From Syntrophomonas sp. (lineage in GTDB: Bacteria > Bacillota > Syntrophomonadia > Syntrophomonadales > Syntrophomonadaceae), in contig JAENZN010000007.1 in assembly GCA_016841245.1 (NCBI GenBank), forward strand, positions 95,587 through 159,586: 64,000 nucleotides of DNA, in the 5' to 3' direction. The notes below the pieces were generated by a model. That model had not been told where the DNA came from. It ran no database searches and saw only the letters and a program-made list of their open reading frames with translations. The translations under genes were made by a program, and so were the position numbers. Shown here piece after piece: positions 8,443-17,004 of the stretch. Numbering within the stretch: the stretch's first letter is position 1; every line of letters starts with the position of its first letter.

Positions 8443-11400
8443 TCAGACTTCAAACAGCATGCGGATATCTTCTTCACTCATTTTACTCAGGAAGTTTTCG
8501 CCGGGTTGAATTACGGCATCTATCAATGCTTTCTTTTTTTCCTGCAGTTCGAAAATCTTTTCTTCTATGCTGTCTTTACTGATAAGTTTTATGACCTGGA
8601 CCGCGTTCTTCTGCCCGATGCGGTAGGCTCTGTCAGTGGCCTGGTCTTCTACGGCCGGATTCCACCAGGGATCGTAGTGGATAACTACATCGGCACCGGT
8701 GAGGTTCAATCCGGTTCCTCCTGCCTTGAGTGATATCAGAAATACTTTCTGCTGACCGGCGTTAAATGCATGGACTAGCTTCATGCGCTGCTCGGCAGGG
8801 GTTGAACCGTCCAGATAATAATAAGAAATCGCGGAGCGGTCGAGTTCGGTTTTTATCAGGCTCAGCATACTGGTAAACTGGGAAAATACCAGTATGCGAT
8901 GGCCACTGTCAATAGCATCTGTCAGGACTTCCATTAGAAGCTCCAGCTTGCCGCTTCCTCCGGTGTAGTTTTCTATAAACAGGGAGGGGTGGCAGCAAAT
9001 CTGCCTCAGTCTGGTCAGAATGGATAGGATCTTAATCTGACTCCTGTCGAAACCATGTTTCTGTACTTCTTCCCGAAATTCCTGCTGGGCTTGCATCAAA
9101 TACGCCAGATAAAGTTTGCGCTGTTCTGCAGTCATGGGATTGGACATCTTATTTTCAGTTTTTGCCGGTAATTCTTTAAGGACTTCCCTTTTCATTCTTC
9201 TCATAACAAAGGGCTGGATATGCTTTTTCAATTCCTGTATTGCTTCAGGCTGATTGTTTTTTACAATGGGCACTTCATAGCGGCTCTTGAATTTATTATG
9301 ACTCAGGAGATATCCGGGCATCAAAAAATCAAATATGGACCACAGCTCGCTCAGGGAGTTCTCGATCGGTGTTCCGGTAAGGGCGAAGCGGGCTGAGGCC
9401 TGAATTTTTTTGACCGCTTTGGCGGCCTGGGTATTGGGATTTTTAATATTTTGCGCCTCATCCAGAATACAATATCTGAACGGCAGGTCCTGGTACAGAT
9501 CCAGGTCTCGTTTGATAAGGGCATAAGAAGTTACGATAAGATCCGGGGTGCCCAGAGAACCCAGAACTTCCCGGCGTTCTGCTTGACTTCCCGCTACAAC
9601 GACAACCTCCAAATCCGGGGTGAATCGCCGGGCTTCATCCTGCCAGTGGTACATCAAAGAAGTGGGAACGATAGCCAGTGATGTCTGACCGCCTTTGGCC
9701 TGGTCCGAAAGCAGCAGGCTGAGTACCTGCAGAGTTTTGCCCAGACCCATATCATCGGCCAGAATACCTCCGAATCCATAAGCAGACAGAGATTTTAACC
9801 ATTTAAAGCCGTTCTCTTGATAATGTCGAAGCTTAGTCTGAATGCGAGCAGGCAATTCATAATCTGATTCCTGAGACTCTCGAATGTCGTGCACCAGGGT
9901 CTTGAAGGCCCCGTTGCCTTGGACATTGAGTCCTCTTTCCCGGGCTGCTTGATCCAGGTAGGGTGCTCGATAGGAAGGGAGCTGGATCTTACCCGCAGCT
10001 ATGGCATGACTGCTGACATCCAGTTCCGCTATAAGTTCAGCGACCCCCTGGAGTTCGCTGTTATCCAGAGCAAGAAAACTTCCGTTTTTCAAGCGGTGAT
10101 AGTTTTTCTTCATCTTATAGGATTTAAGTAAATCTATAAACTCCCGGGGAGAAATATCCTGGTATTCAAGGGATAATTCCAGAAGGCCATTTCCGGTATT
10201 CATCCTTACCCCGGGGAAAACTGCGGCATTATGGTTGATTCTGGCTTTGAAATCATCGGAATAATAAAGCTCGGCCATAGCTTCCAGTTCAGGTAAGGCG
10301 TCCTGGAGAAATTCGAAGACCAGTGCTTCCTCTTCCTGCACGAATGACCCTTGAAGCAGTTGGAAGTGATATTGCTGGAAAACATTTATAAGTTGTTTTT
10401 CCTTTTTGACAGACCGCAAGAGCACTTTTCCATCCGGGTTTTTTATTGCTTCACCGGTCTGCTGCAGGGCGGGATTCAAGCTGTAGGTCTTGTATTGAAT
10501 TTCGATCCGGGCCGCAATTCCGTTCTGGAAACGATCGAAATACACTTTTGGTTCAGGTTCCTCAACAAAATACTTCTCCTCCAGAGCCGGTTCCACCTCA
10601 ATATCAGTAACATTTTCCAGGGCGGGGCGGACCGTTGAAAAAAAACGGGCCACATCGTTATCGGCAATCGCCAGCTCTGGTCGAGACTTCTGAGCAAAAG
10701 CCGTAATTAAAGGGGTTATGGTCTGAGCAAACAGACTATCGACATGATATATCAGACCCTGGTGATAAATATACCGGTTATCTGCATCAAGGCCGTAATA
10801 TACCTGATTCTGCAAGTCCAGTGATAACTTGATGCCACCGGGTATACTCTGCAGATTGAGCGGAAAAGGCGGCCGACCCTTATGGATACTCATCCCGCTT
10901 ATCTTGTAATTGTTTATGTAAGCATTAAAGGTTTTATCCTCCATTAGCTCCAAAAATCTTAACAGCATGGAGTTGGTCAAACGCATAGATTTTTTGTCGG
11001 AAAAGGTCAAGCCCAGAGTATACCCATAGGAGGACCATCCCTGTAAATATTTTTCATCGCGATAGGCATCAATAATTATTTTCAGCAGTGCAGCCGAAGT
11101 GTCATCAAAGACAGCCGCCTGGGGGTAGAAGGTATAGTTTTTTCCAAAGTAAAGCTCTCGTTGGTTCAGATAGGCAGACAAGAAAGCAGGAATATCCTTC
11201 ACCACATAGGGCCGGATGCTGCCAATATGAAACTCCAGGCTGTGCTGCTTTCTTCCTCCAATCGCGGAAAGGCAAAAGGTGGGAACGAGTATGGTGTTGG
11301 CTTCCGATTTTTTCTCAGTTAAGTCAGACCCCACAGCCAGATCCTGCTCAAACAAATCCATCAGCCTGGCAGAGACATGGTCACTCTGTAAGGTTCGGGA

Positions 11401-11748
11401 ATCCAACTGGGATCTCCGGGGGGAAGAAAAGGTCACGATATTGCTGGGAAGACCAAAATAAATATCCCACTGCTTCTGTATTACTTTCATAAGTGCGACG
11501 ACATGTTTGCAGGCCCCTTCATATTCATAATAAGCCGGGCAATCACAATCATAATCATCAACCAGCAGGTCCTCATTGAAATATACTGCTACATCATAGT
11601 GCTCTTCACCAATTACAGTGGCCTTAAAACATCGATGGGCTTTATCGAAACTGAGCTTTGTCACCCGAGCTTCAGTATAATACCGTATGCCCCGGTGATA
11701 GACCGCACTGCTGCTGGCTTCATTCTTAATCATTGACTCGCTTAACAT
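8443..11748 (-). CDS. SWIM zinc finger / SNF2-family DNA-dependent ATPase
   Basis: The product has 1101 residues, starting at ATG after AAGGAG. An N-terminal SWIM zinc finger is visible at about residues 67-87 (CDCPAYY...CKHVV). A long middle region corresponds to the bacterial SNF2-associated domain. The C-terminal half is a complete SNF2 motor: Walker A in DDMGLGKTLQ, DEAQ box in LDEAQNIKN, motif III in LTGTPIENS, and in the second lobe SQFTSML, SLKAGGTGLNLT and DRAYRIGQ. Such proteins translocate on double-stranded DNA and remodel protein-DNA complexes, and in Firmicutes they are stand-alone with no fixed partner. No neighbour suggests a restriction or defence role. Family assignment is firm; the biological job is not known. 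Confidence 0.93.
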   Translation of the reverse strand: MLSESMIKNEASSSAVYHRGIRYYTEARVTKLSFDKAHRCFKATVIGEEHYDVAVYFNEDLLVDDYDCDCPAYYEYEGACKHVVALMKVIQKQWDIYFGLPSNIVTFSSPRRSQLDSRTLQSDHVSARLMDLFEQDLAVGSDLTEKKSEANTILVPTFCLSAIGGRKQHSLEFHIGSIRPYVVKDIPAFLSAYLNQRELYFGKNYTFYPQAAVFDDTSAALLKIIIDAYRDEKYLQGWSSYGYTLGLTFSDKKSMRLTNSMLLRFLELMEDKTFNAYINNYKISGMSIHKGRPPFPLNLQSIPGGIKLSLDLQNQVYYGLDADNRYIYHQGLIYHVDSLFAQTITPLITAFAQKSRPELAIADNDVARFFSTVRPALENVTDIEVEPALEEKYFVEEPEPKVYFDRFQNGIAARIEIQYKTYSLNPALQQTGEAIKNPDGKVLLRSVKKEKQLINVFQQYHFQLLQGSFVQEEEALVFEFLQDALPELEAMAELYYSDDFKARINHNAAVFPGVRMNTGNGLLELSLEYQDISPREFIDLLKSYKMKKNYHRLKNGSFLALDNSELQGVAELIAELDVSSHAIAAGKIQLPSYRAPYLDQAARERGLNVQGNGAFKTLVHDIRESQESDYELPARIQTKLRHYQENGFKWLKSLSAYGFGGILADDMGLGKTLQVLSLLLSDQAKGGQTSLAIVPTSLMYHWQDEARRFTPDLEVVVVAGSQAERREVLGSLGTPDLIVTSYALIKRDLDLYQDLPFRYCILDEAQNIKNPNTQAAKAVKKIQASARFALTGTPIENSLSELWSIFDFLMPGYLLSHNKFKSRYEVPIVKNNQPEAIQELKKHIQPFVMRRMKREVLKELPAKTENKMSNPMTAEQRKLYLAYLMQAQQEFREEVQKHGFDRSQIKILSILTRLRQICCHPSLFIENYTGGSGKLELLMEVLTDAIDSGHRILVFSQFTSMLSLIKTELDRSAISYYYLDGSTPAEQRMKLVHAFNAGQQKVFLISLKAGGTGLNLTGADVVIHYDPWWNPAVEDQATDRAYRIGQKNAVQVIKLISKDSIEEKIFELQEKKKALIDAVIQPGENFLSKMSEEDIRMLFEV

Positions 11749-12290
11749 TTTCTACTCCTTATTGGATAAGATTTTTGACTCAAAATCATTCACCAAATAA
11801 ATATTAACACCTTTTTAAATATACTCCCATATACATTCAATACAAATATAATCTAATTATTAATCGCAAAACTTGTTCAGATATATCACAAGCATAATTT
11901 TACCCTTAATTCCTGGTTAATCATAGTCCAAAGCAGTTTGCAGCTGTTACTGAAAACTAGTCAATGCCTTCTTGCTTGCTTGCGTGAAAGCGGGGTAGAA
12001 ATGTTTAACTGGCAGGAAGCGTTACAGGAGCCATTCATAATTACGTTTTCCGTAAATAATGCGGCGAATCTGCACGGTGTCACCCTTAACAACAAAAAAG
12101 ATAAGATAGGCCTGTTTCTAGGCATAACGCAACTTCTATACTCAATATTTACAGCAATATTTTATCTAAATAATGAGCATTTATCAAAGCCCATTTAGGA
12201 AGCTAGCCGGTGTTATTCATTGTTTTATGGTAAAGTGCTATGCTACCATATAAGATAGACAGTATACTACAGTAAGGATGGGAGCATGCC
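11749..12290. other. intergenic region between divergent genes
   Basis: About 540 bases between the SNF2 gene and the metallo-beta-lactamase-fold gene, which point away from each other, so promoters for both should lie here. An 86-codon plus-strand frame at 11938-12198 is open but has no ribosome binding site and no recognisable family. I could not pick a convincing -35/-10 pair. Confidence 0.45.
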
Positions 12291-13169
12291 ATGTACGAAT
12301 TGATCCAGGTGGGAGAACGAACTTATTATATCGAATGTCCAGCCAAGGTGGGAGTTTATAAAGTAAGCGATAACGACGTCTATCTGGTGGACAGCGGCAA
12401 TGATAAGGAAGCAGGACGAAAGATTTTGCGGGTTCTTAAAAACAATGATTGGAACCTGAAAGGGATAATCAATACTCATTCTAATGCCGACCACATTGGC
12501 GGCAACAAGTTTCTGCAGCAGAGAACCGGCTGCCAGATCATTTCCACCCCAATTGAAAACACTATCACCCGGTTCCCCATACTGGAACCCTCATTTCTAT
12601 ATGGAGGCTACCCCTTTAAGGAGCTACGCAACAAGTTTTTGATGGCCAATGCCAGTGATCCCACCCATAATATCGATGAATATTTGCCCGAGGGCCTGGA
12701 GTATATTAAGCTGGGCGGACATTACTTGGATATGATAGGGTTAAAGACTCCAGATGATGTTCACTTCCTGGCCGACTGTGTTTTCAGCGAAAACATCATT
12801 AATAAATACCATCTGTCTTTTGTTTATGATGTGAGAGCATTCCTGAATACATTGGATACGGTGGAGCAGCTGCAGGCCAGGCTGTTTATTCCTGCCCATG
12901 CCGATACCTGCGAAGACATCCGCCCGCTGGTAAAGGCCAACCGGGATAAAGTTTATGAAATCATCGACCGGATACTTTCAATCTGTATGGATGCCACCGG
13001 TTTCGAAGATATTTTGCAGGCTGTTTTCAATGCCTATGATTTGACCATGGATTTCAACCAGTATGTACTGGTAGGCAGCACGGTGCGTTCTTACCTGTCC
13101 TATCTGCATGATGAAGGCAAAATGGACTGCCTAATAATGGACAACAGAATGTTATGGCAGACCATCTAA
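12291..13169 (+). CDS. metallo-beta-lactamase-fold hydrolase with altered zinc motif
   Basis: The protein has 292 residues and starts at ATG after AAGGATGGGAG. The fold is clear from YLVDSGND at residues 31-38 and from the metal motif near residue 62, which reads THSNADHIGG instead of the usual HxHxDH: the second histidine is asparagine. Later ligands look present (FLADCVFS; IPAHADT). It is a paralogue of the protein at 44850-45734, which keeps the normal HSHGDH and shares its overall layout (VGVY near the start, SPIE/TPIE after the motif). The Asn may mean one-metal chemistry or loss of activity. The substrate is unknown. Confidence 0.8.
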   Translation: MYELIQVGERTYYIECPAKVGVYKVSDNDVYLVDSGNDKEAGRKILRVLKNNDWNLKGIINTHSNADHIGGNKFLQQRTGCQIISTPIENTITRFPILEPSFLYGGYPFKELRNKFLMANASDPTHNIDEYLPEGLEYIKLGGHYLDMIGLKTPDDVHFLADCVFSENIINKYHLSFVYDVRAFLNTLDTVEQLQARLFIPAHADTCEDIRPLVKANRDKVYEIIDRILSICMDATGFEDILQAVFNAYDLTMDFNQYVLVGSTVRSYLSYLHDEGKMDCLIMDNRMLWQTI

Positions 13170-13190
13170 GCGGGCCTGGTTGCTGACAAC

Positions 13191-14363
13191 CTAGGGTTTA
13201 CATAACCGGCAGGGTTCATATCCTGCTTCCAGGGCTTCTTCCAGGGTGATCTCCACTGCTTTTTCATCTAAGAAGCTGCAGCCTGCAGCATGATATTTGT
13301 TGCTGTTTTCATTGACAAATACCAAGTTCTGCAGGTCTGCCTCATCCAGCCCTTCCGGTTCTGCAACTTCTTCACTGCTATTCTCACTTGCTATCATTTC
13401 CGGCCAGGTATAAGTGCCTGGTTCAACGTTAAATGTAATACTATGGCCATCTGACACCGCTGCTATGGAACCCTGTTCATCGGTGCGATATACCGGGATC
13501 TCATGGTCTTTAAGTTTAAGCATGGTTCCCATATGAGGATTTAAATAATGGTTGTCTCTTCCCACACTGATAACTGCTGAATCAGGGTTTACTGCGCTCA
13601 GAAATTCATCGGTGGCAGATGAACTGCTGCCATGCCTTCCTAATTTCAGTACATTAGCTGACAGGTCGTATTCCATATCCAGCATTTCCTGTTCTGAAAC
13701 CTCCCCTGCATCACCGGTAAGTAAAAAAGAGGTTTCTCCATAGATCAGCTTTACCACTATTGAGTAATCGGCTAAAGTATCATAACAGCTGCTGTTCGGA
13801 GCAAGTATGGTAAAGCTGGCATCACCCAGAGTGTAATTTTCCCCTGGTTCCGGTTTGATCGGTTTCATATATCTAGCCAGCAGTTCCATCTGCAGTTCTT
13901 TATAAGTCTGGTTCAAGCAATCTATCTGGGGTATTATAATCCGGCTTATCTCATAGTTTCCGATCAGGTCAATCATTCCTCCGATGTGGTCTTTAAGAGG
14001 GTTGGTTCCTATCACATAATCCAGCTTTTCTATCCCCTGCTGGTCCAGATATTTCTTTAATCGTACGGAGTTATTTTTAGTGCCGGTGTCGATCAGCATG
14101 GCTTTAGATCCATTTTTGACCAGTATGCTATCTCCCTGGCCAACATCTATGAAATGCACCTCCAGCAGGTTTTCATCCTGAGTTTGCTGTTTAACCCCGC
14201 TTGAATCCTGTCCGCTGCATCCCCCCACTGCCAGTAAAGCAATTATTAAAGCTGCTGAAATTGAAGAATCCCTTAATTTACTCTTGTTAGGCAGAAAATG
14301 CAGTTTGCTGTTAACTATTAAAATTATCGCTATTAGAACGATTAAAAAATAAATTCCCATCAT
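13191..14363 (-). CDS. ComEC/Rec2-like metallo-beta-lactamase-fold lipoprotein with Cys-rich tail
   Basis: The protein has 390 residues, starting at ATG 14363 after GGAGGGG. It opens with a membrane helix, followed at residues about 40-50 by a second hydrophobic stretch ending in a lipobox-like AVGGC. Residues about 65-300 are the stand-alone ComEC-type hydrolase domain: EVHFIDVGQGDSILVK, IDTGTKNNS, a degenerate metal site at KDHIGGM, LLTGDAG, and LKLGRHGSSSS. The last 45 residues form an Ada-like zinc motif (NKYHAAGCSFLDE, then GYEPCRLCKP), a common tail on extracellular nucleases and ComEC-like proteins. It probably acts on nucleic acid or phosphoesters outside the cell. Natural transformation is not implied, since no other com genes are nearby. 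Confidence 0.85.
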   Translation of the reverse strand: MMGIYFLIVLIAIILIVNSKLHFLPNKSKLRDSSISAALIIALLAVGGCSGQDSSGVKQQTQDENLLEVHFIDVGQGDSILVKNGSKAMLIDTGTKNNSVRLKKYLDQQGIEKLDYVIGTNPLKDHIGGMIDLIGNYEISRIIIPQIDCLNQTYKELQMELLARYMKPIKPEPGENYTLGDASFTILAPNSSCYDTLADYSIVVKLIYGETSFLLTGDAGEVSEQEMLDMEYDLSANVLKLGRHGSSSSATDEFLSAVNPDSAVISVGRDNHYLNPHMGTMLKLKDHEIPVYRTDEQGSIAAVSDGHSITFNVEPGTYTWPEMIASENSSEEVAEPEGLDEADLQNLVFVNENSNKYHAAGCSFLDEKAVEITLEEALEAGYEPCRLCKP

Positions 14364-14503
14364 TTTATCCCCTCCAGTAACTCTAATAATTAGACACCTG
14401 CCACATTAATCCCTTTTATGAATCATATTTAAAGTTTTAATATGATTTACCCCTAGACCAGTTTAACTGCTTTTTGTTCGCTATCCTATGGGAATATAAG
14501 TTA

Positions 14504-14533
14504 TGGCCCCGGATCATCAATAATCCGGGGCCA
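14504..14533. repeat. GC-rich hairpin
   Basis: TGGCCCCGGAT (14504-14514) pairs perfectly with ATCCGGGGCCA (14523-14533) around an 8-base loop. No T-run follows, so it is not a standard terminator. It lies 10 bases from a larger inverted repeat. Confidence 0.6.
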
Positions 14534-14542
14534 CATTCACCA

Positions 14543-14611
14543 GGGAAACGGGGACAGGTCCCTTTTCCCTGGCCCAATTTATGTGGGAAAAGGGACCTGT
14601 CTCCGTTTCCC
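14543..14611. repeat. 27-bp inverted repeat with GGGGACAGGTCCC core
   Basis: The arms at 14543-14569 and 14585-14611 match at 26 of 27 positions around a 15-base spacer. Each arm itself contains the near-palindrome GGGACAGGTCCC. It lies in the gap downstream of the VanW/LRR gene. The motif style resembles the GGGGACACACC repeats elsewhere in this window. I think it is a REP-like or MITE-like remnant, but no transposase for it is present here. Confidence 0.75.
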
Positions 14612-14618
14612 GCTTTCT

Positions 14619-16115
14619 TTACCAGGTTCTGCCACCGCTAACTTGTAATTTGCTATTCTTGCCTGGCATAATACGCTTGCTTAGTATAATATTCTCACTC
14701 TCCCACGGAAGAGACTGGCTATCAGATATGGCTGCGGTATCTTCCTTCTTAGTCTCAGGCCGCTTAAAATTGACTACTACGCCTGCACTGCCAAGCAAAT
14801 CAAGTTTAGCAAGCTCTTCTGGGTTTTCAAGATTCATCTCATTTTCTCCTACATAAAGGAGGCATCCTTGGCCCAGCAGTATTCTGCCGGTGGGATCAAA
14901 GAAAGCTGCCAAACTGCTAATACAATTATCACTCAGATCGATTTCCTGCAGATGTGGTAAATATGGCAGCAATGGGCTGATATCCCCGATAAGATTGTCA
15001 GCCAGGTCGATCGAGTGTAAATTAGCAGCATATTCTAGTCCTTTCAAACAGCTTATATCTCTGCCGGCTGCGTCTAAGCGAGTCAAATTAAGCAGATCAT
15101 CATATCTCACTTCACCCTCTGGTTTACCCAGAGCATATTTCACAGCTTGTTCCAATCCCGGATCAGGTATAAATACCTGATCATTTTCATAAGATTTCTT
15201 TTCCTGCCATCCCTGGTCAGTATCCTCATTGTTAATGATCACAGCAGGTTTTTGTTTCAGATCTGTTTCAATACTGAGATCGAAAGCGTGGGCCAGGAAT
15301 GATATAGGAACCATGGCATTACCCTCCCATAAAAACACTTCCGATTCCATCGTGATCGGTTCACTTTCTATGGTGGCTGTATCATTCAATACTTCTAATC
15401 TAATAACTGATGAGTGGTATTTTATCGCTATCCTTTGTACAGCACTATCCCAGTGCACTTCTGCCCCCAGGGCCTGCGCTGCTGCTCTTACCGGTACCAT
15501 AAGAATACCGTCCTGATTGATTAAAGCTGGGCAGCCATTTATCGCCTGGCCGTTTACCACCATGACCGGTTTCGAATAATCGGGCTGCATCTCCACAATA
15601 CTGATTTTAAGAGCATTGTCAGATACCCCGGCATCTATCCGGATCGGGTTTCCCAAATTATTCCTGAAACGATAGTCTTCTACTCCATACCAGATAGCCG
15701 CGTCTTCTCCCTGGGGAAGATAACTGGTCGGTGCAACATGATTATGCCTCTCTATCACTTCCAGGCCCGAGGCTTTAACCGCCTGGTGAAGAATACTGGC
15801 AGTGGTACAGACCCCACCTCCGATGCTGTAAACTGCCTTTTTGGAGCGGCTGGAAATTATACCAGCTATGAACCCCCGATCCGATGTCCTTTGGCCAACG
15901 GTCTGGTTATAGGAGAATACTTCGCCTGCCTCAATAATACTACCATTCAGATATTTTCCTGCCAGTACCGCATTCTGGGCATTGGCAGGTGAAACCATGC
16001 TGGGAATTTTTATCTGGTATGATCCTCGTTCCAGATTGTCCGCCAGTGATGGGGAGCAAAAAGCCAGCAGCAGTATCAATATCAGCATCACGCCTACCAA
16101 AATGTCAATTTCCAA
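14619..16115 (-). CDS. surface protein: VanW domain, stalk domain, leucine-rich repeats
   Basis: The frame has 498 residues from a TTG at 16115. A hydrophobic N-terminal segment ends near SPSLA, so the protein is exported. Residues about 30-160 are a VanW domain (EVFSYNQTVGQR, GGGVCTTASILHQA, ERHNH); residues about 175-290 are a stalk or copper-amine-oxidase-N-like domain (ILMVPVRAAAQALGAEVHWD, later MVPISFLAHAFD); residues about 340-420 hold leucine-rich repeats (LHSIDLADNLIGDIS, LQEIDLSDNCIS). The start is doubtful: AGGAGG lies about 30 bases before the TTG, and the frame upstream reads VRKKNIC, which would give a normal charged signal peptide but offers no standard start codon. VanW proteins are linked to the cell wall; the function of this combination is unknown. 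Confidence 0.85.
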   Translation of the reverse strand: MEIDILVGVMLILILLLAFCSPSLADNLERGSYQIKIPSMVSPANAQNAVLAGKYLNGSIIEAGEVFSYNQTVGQRTSDRGFIAGIISSRSKKAVYSIGGGVCTTASILHQAVKASGLEVIERHNHVAPTSYLPQGEDAAIWYGVEDYRFRNNLGNPIRIDAGVSDNALKISIVEMQPDYSKPVMVVNGQAINGCPALINQDGILMVPVRAAAQALGAEVHWDSAVQRIAIKYHSSVIRLEVLNDTATIESEPITMESEVFLWEGNAMVPISFLAHAFDLSIETDLKQKPAVIINNEDTDQGWQEKKSYENDQVFIPDPGLEQAVKYALGKPEGEVRYDDLLNLTRLDAAGRDISCLKGLEYAANLHSIDLADNLIGDISPLLPYLPHLQEIDLSDNCISSLAAFFDPTGRILLGQGCLLYVGENEMNLENPEELAKLDLLGSAGVVVNFKRPETKKEDTAAISDSQSLPWESENIILSKRIMPGKNSKLQVSGGRTW

Positions 16116-16485
16116 GCAGATATTTTTTTTTCTTACCTCTATCTACCTCCTCCCTCCTGCCCCTTTAACCAGCAAAGACAGGCCCTCTGTTAACAAGAAA
16201 AACAACCACTCCGGTGAATACCAGGTGATTGTTAAATGCGCTCAAACCGGGCGATCTCGCCTGATTAAGACGCGGCAGGAATTATATAACATATATATCT
16301 GATTCATTATCTATTTATGCTTATTAAATAAAATGTGATCATTTTTGAAGTATACAAGATAGAGTATTAATTGATGCAGCTATTATTTATAGGATTCTCC
16401 ACCAAGAAGTGTTTTCTACACGATTCTGCCTCCAAATCAAATGATTTACAGCTAAGATATGCTTAAAACAAAGAAAGTTGAAATA
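16116..16485. other. intergenic region without a supported gene
   Basis: About 370 bases. It contains the upstream signals of the VanW/LRR gene (AGGAGG on the minus strand at 16146-16151) and otherwise AT-rich sequence. No coding frame or RNA structure stands out. Confidence 0.5.
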
Positions 16486-16515
16486 AAAAGGGCTGCCGGT
16501 AATGGCAGCCCTTTT
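16486..16515 (-). terminator. terminator of the DUF1858 gene
   Basis: AAAAGGGCTGCC (16486-16497) pairs with GGCAGCCCTTTT (16504-16515) around GGTAAT. On the minus strand the stem is followed by TTTTTATTT. It sits 23 bases past the DUF1858 stop. Confidence 0.85.
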
Positions 16516-16537
16516 CAAACAATATTAAACGAGGTTA

Positions 16538-16723
16538 TTAATTTTTAGGCGCTATCATCTCATTCAATGCTTTTACCATGGCATCAACATCGATTCCATG
16601 TCCTACGGCTCCCTGCTCCAGGGTTTCAAACAGAGCACCGCTGCATCCCAAACATCCCATCTGAAACTGCCCAAACACAGGCAGGGTCTGGGGATATTTC
16701 TCAACTATATCTTTAATAATCAT
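16538..16723 (-). CDS. DUF1858 domain protein
   Basis: The product has 61 residues from ATG 16723. It matches the DUF1858 pattern: KDIVEKYPQTLPVFGQFQMGCLGC, with the CxxC pair, then a short helical end. Members often occur as a helix-rich regulatory or redox-linked domain beside iron-sulfur or hybrid-cluster proteins, but no such partner is adjacent. The ribosome binding site AGGAGG lies 24 bases before the ATG; a CTG at 16738-16736 is ideally spaced (9 bases) and would add ISKD, giving the KDM-x-I start usual in the family. Translation may therefore begin at this CTG. Confidence 0.8.
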   Translation of the reverse strand: MIIKDIVEKYPQTLPVFGQFQMGCLGCSGALFETLEQGAVGHGIDVDAMVKALNEMIAPKN

Positions 16724-16829
16724 GTCTTTGCTTATCAGTTCAGTTCACCTCCTATCACTATTCTGGTGAAAAAGCTTATCTAATTGTAAGTTTTGTTTAT
16801 AGGTATTGCAAGTCATACAAAATATATCT

Positions 16830-16853
16830 GTGCAAATATTTGTGCAAACATTT
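16830..16853. promoter_or_regulatory. 12-bp tandem repeat upstream of the symporter gene
   Basis: GTGCAAATATTT (16830-16841) is directly followed by GTGCAAACATTT (16842-16853), then GTATACAAT. It lies 150 bases before the alanine symporter start. Tandem near-identical units such as these can be operator sites. No regulator can be named. Confidence 0.3.
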
Positions 16854-17004
16854 GTATACAATGATTCAGCAGGGATTCTGAGAATTAAAGGCGAATATTA
16901 GTATTTGTAGTTTTTTTCACAGGCCTGATAGGGCAGCAGGTTTGTGCCGTATTTTTAATACGTGGAGATTATAATTTGTTAGAGATAAGAGGAGGATTTT
17001 GGTT

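Noticed and set aside
11938..12198. 86-codon plus-strand frame between SNF2 and MBL genes
   Set aside because: No ribosome binding site, no motif. It cannot be excluded but is not supported.
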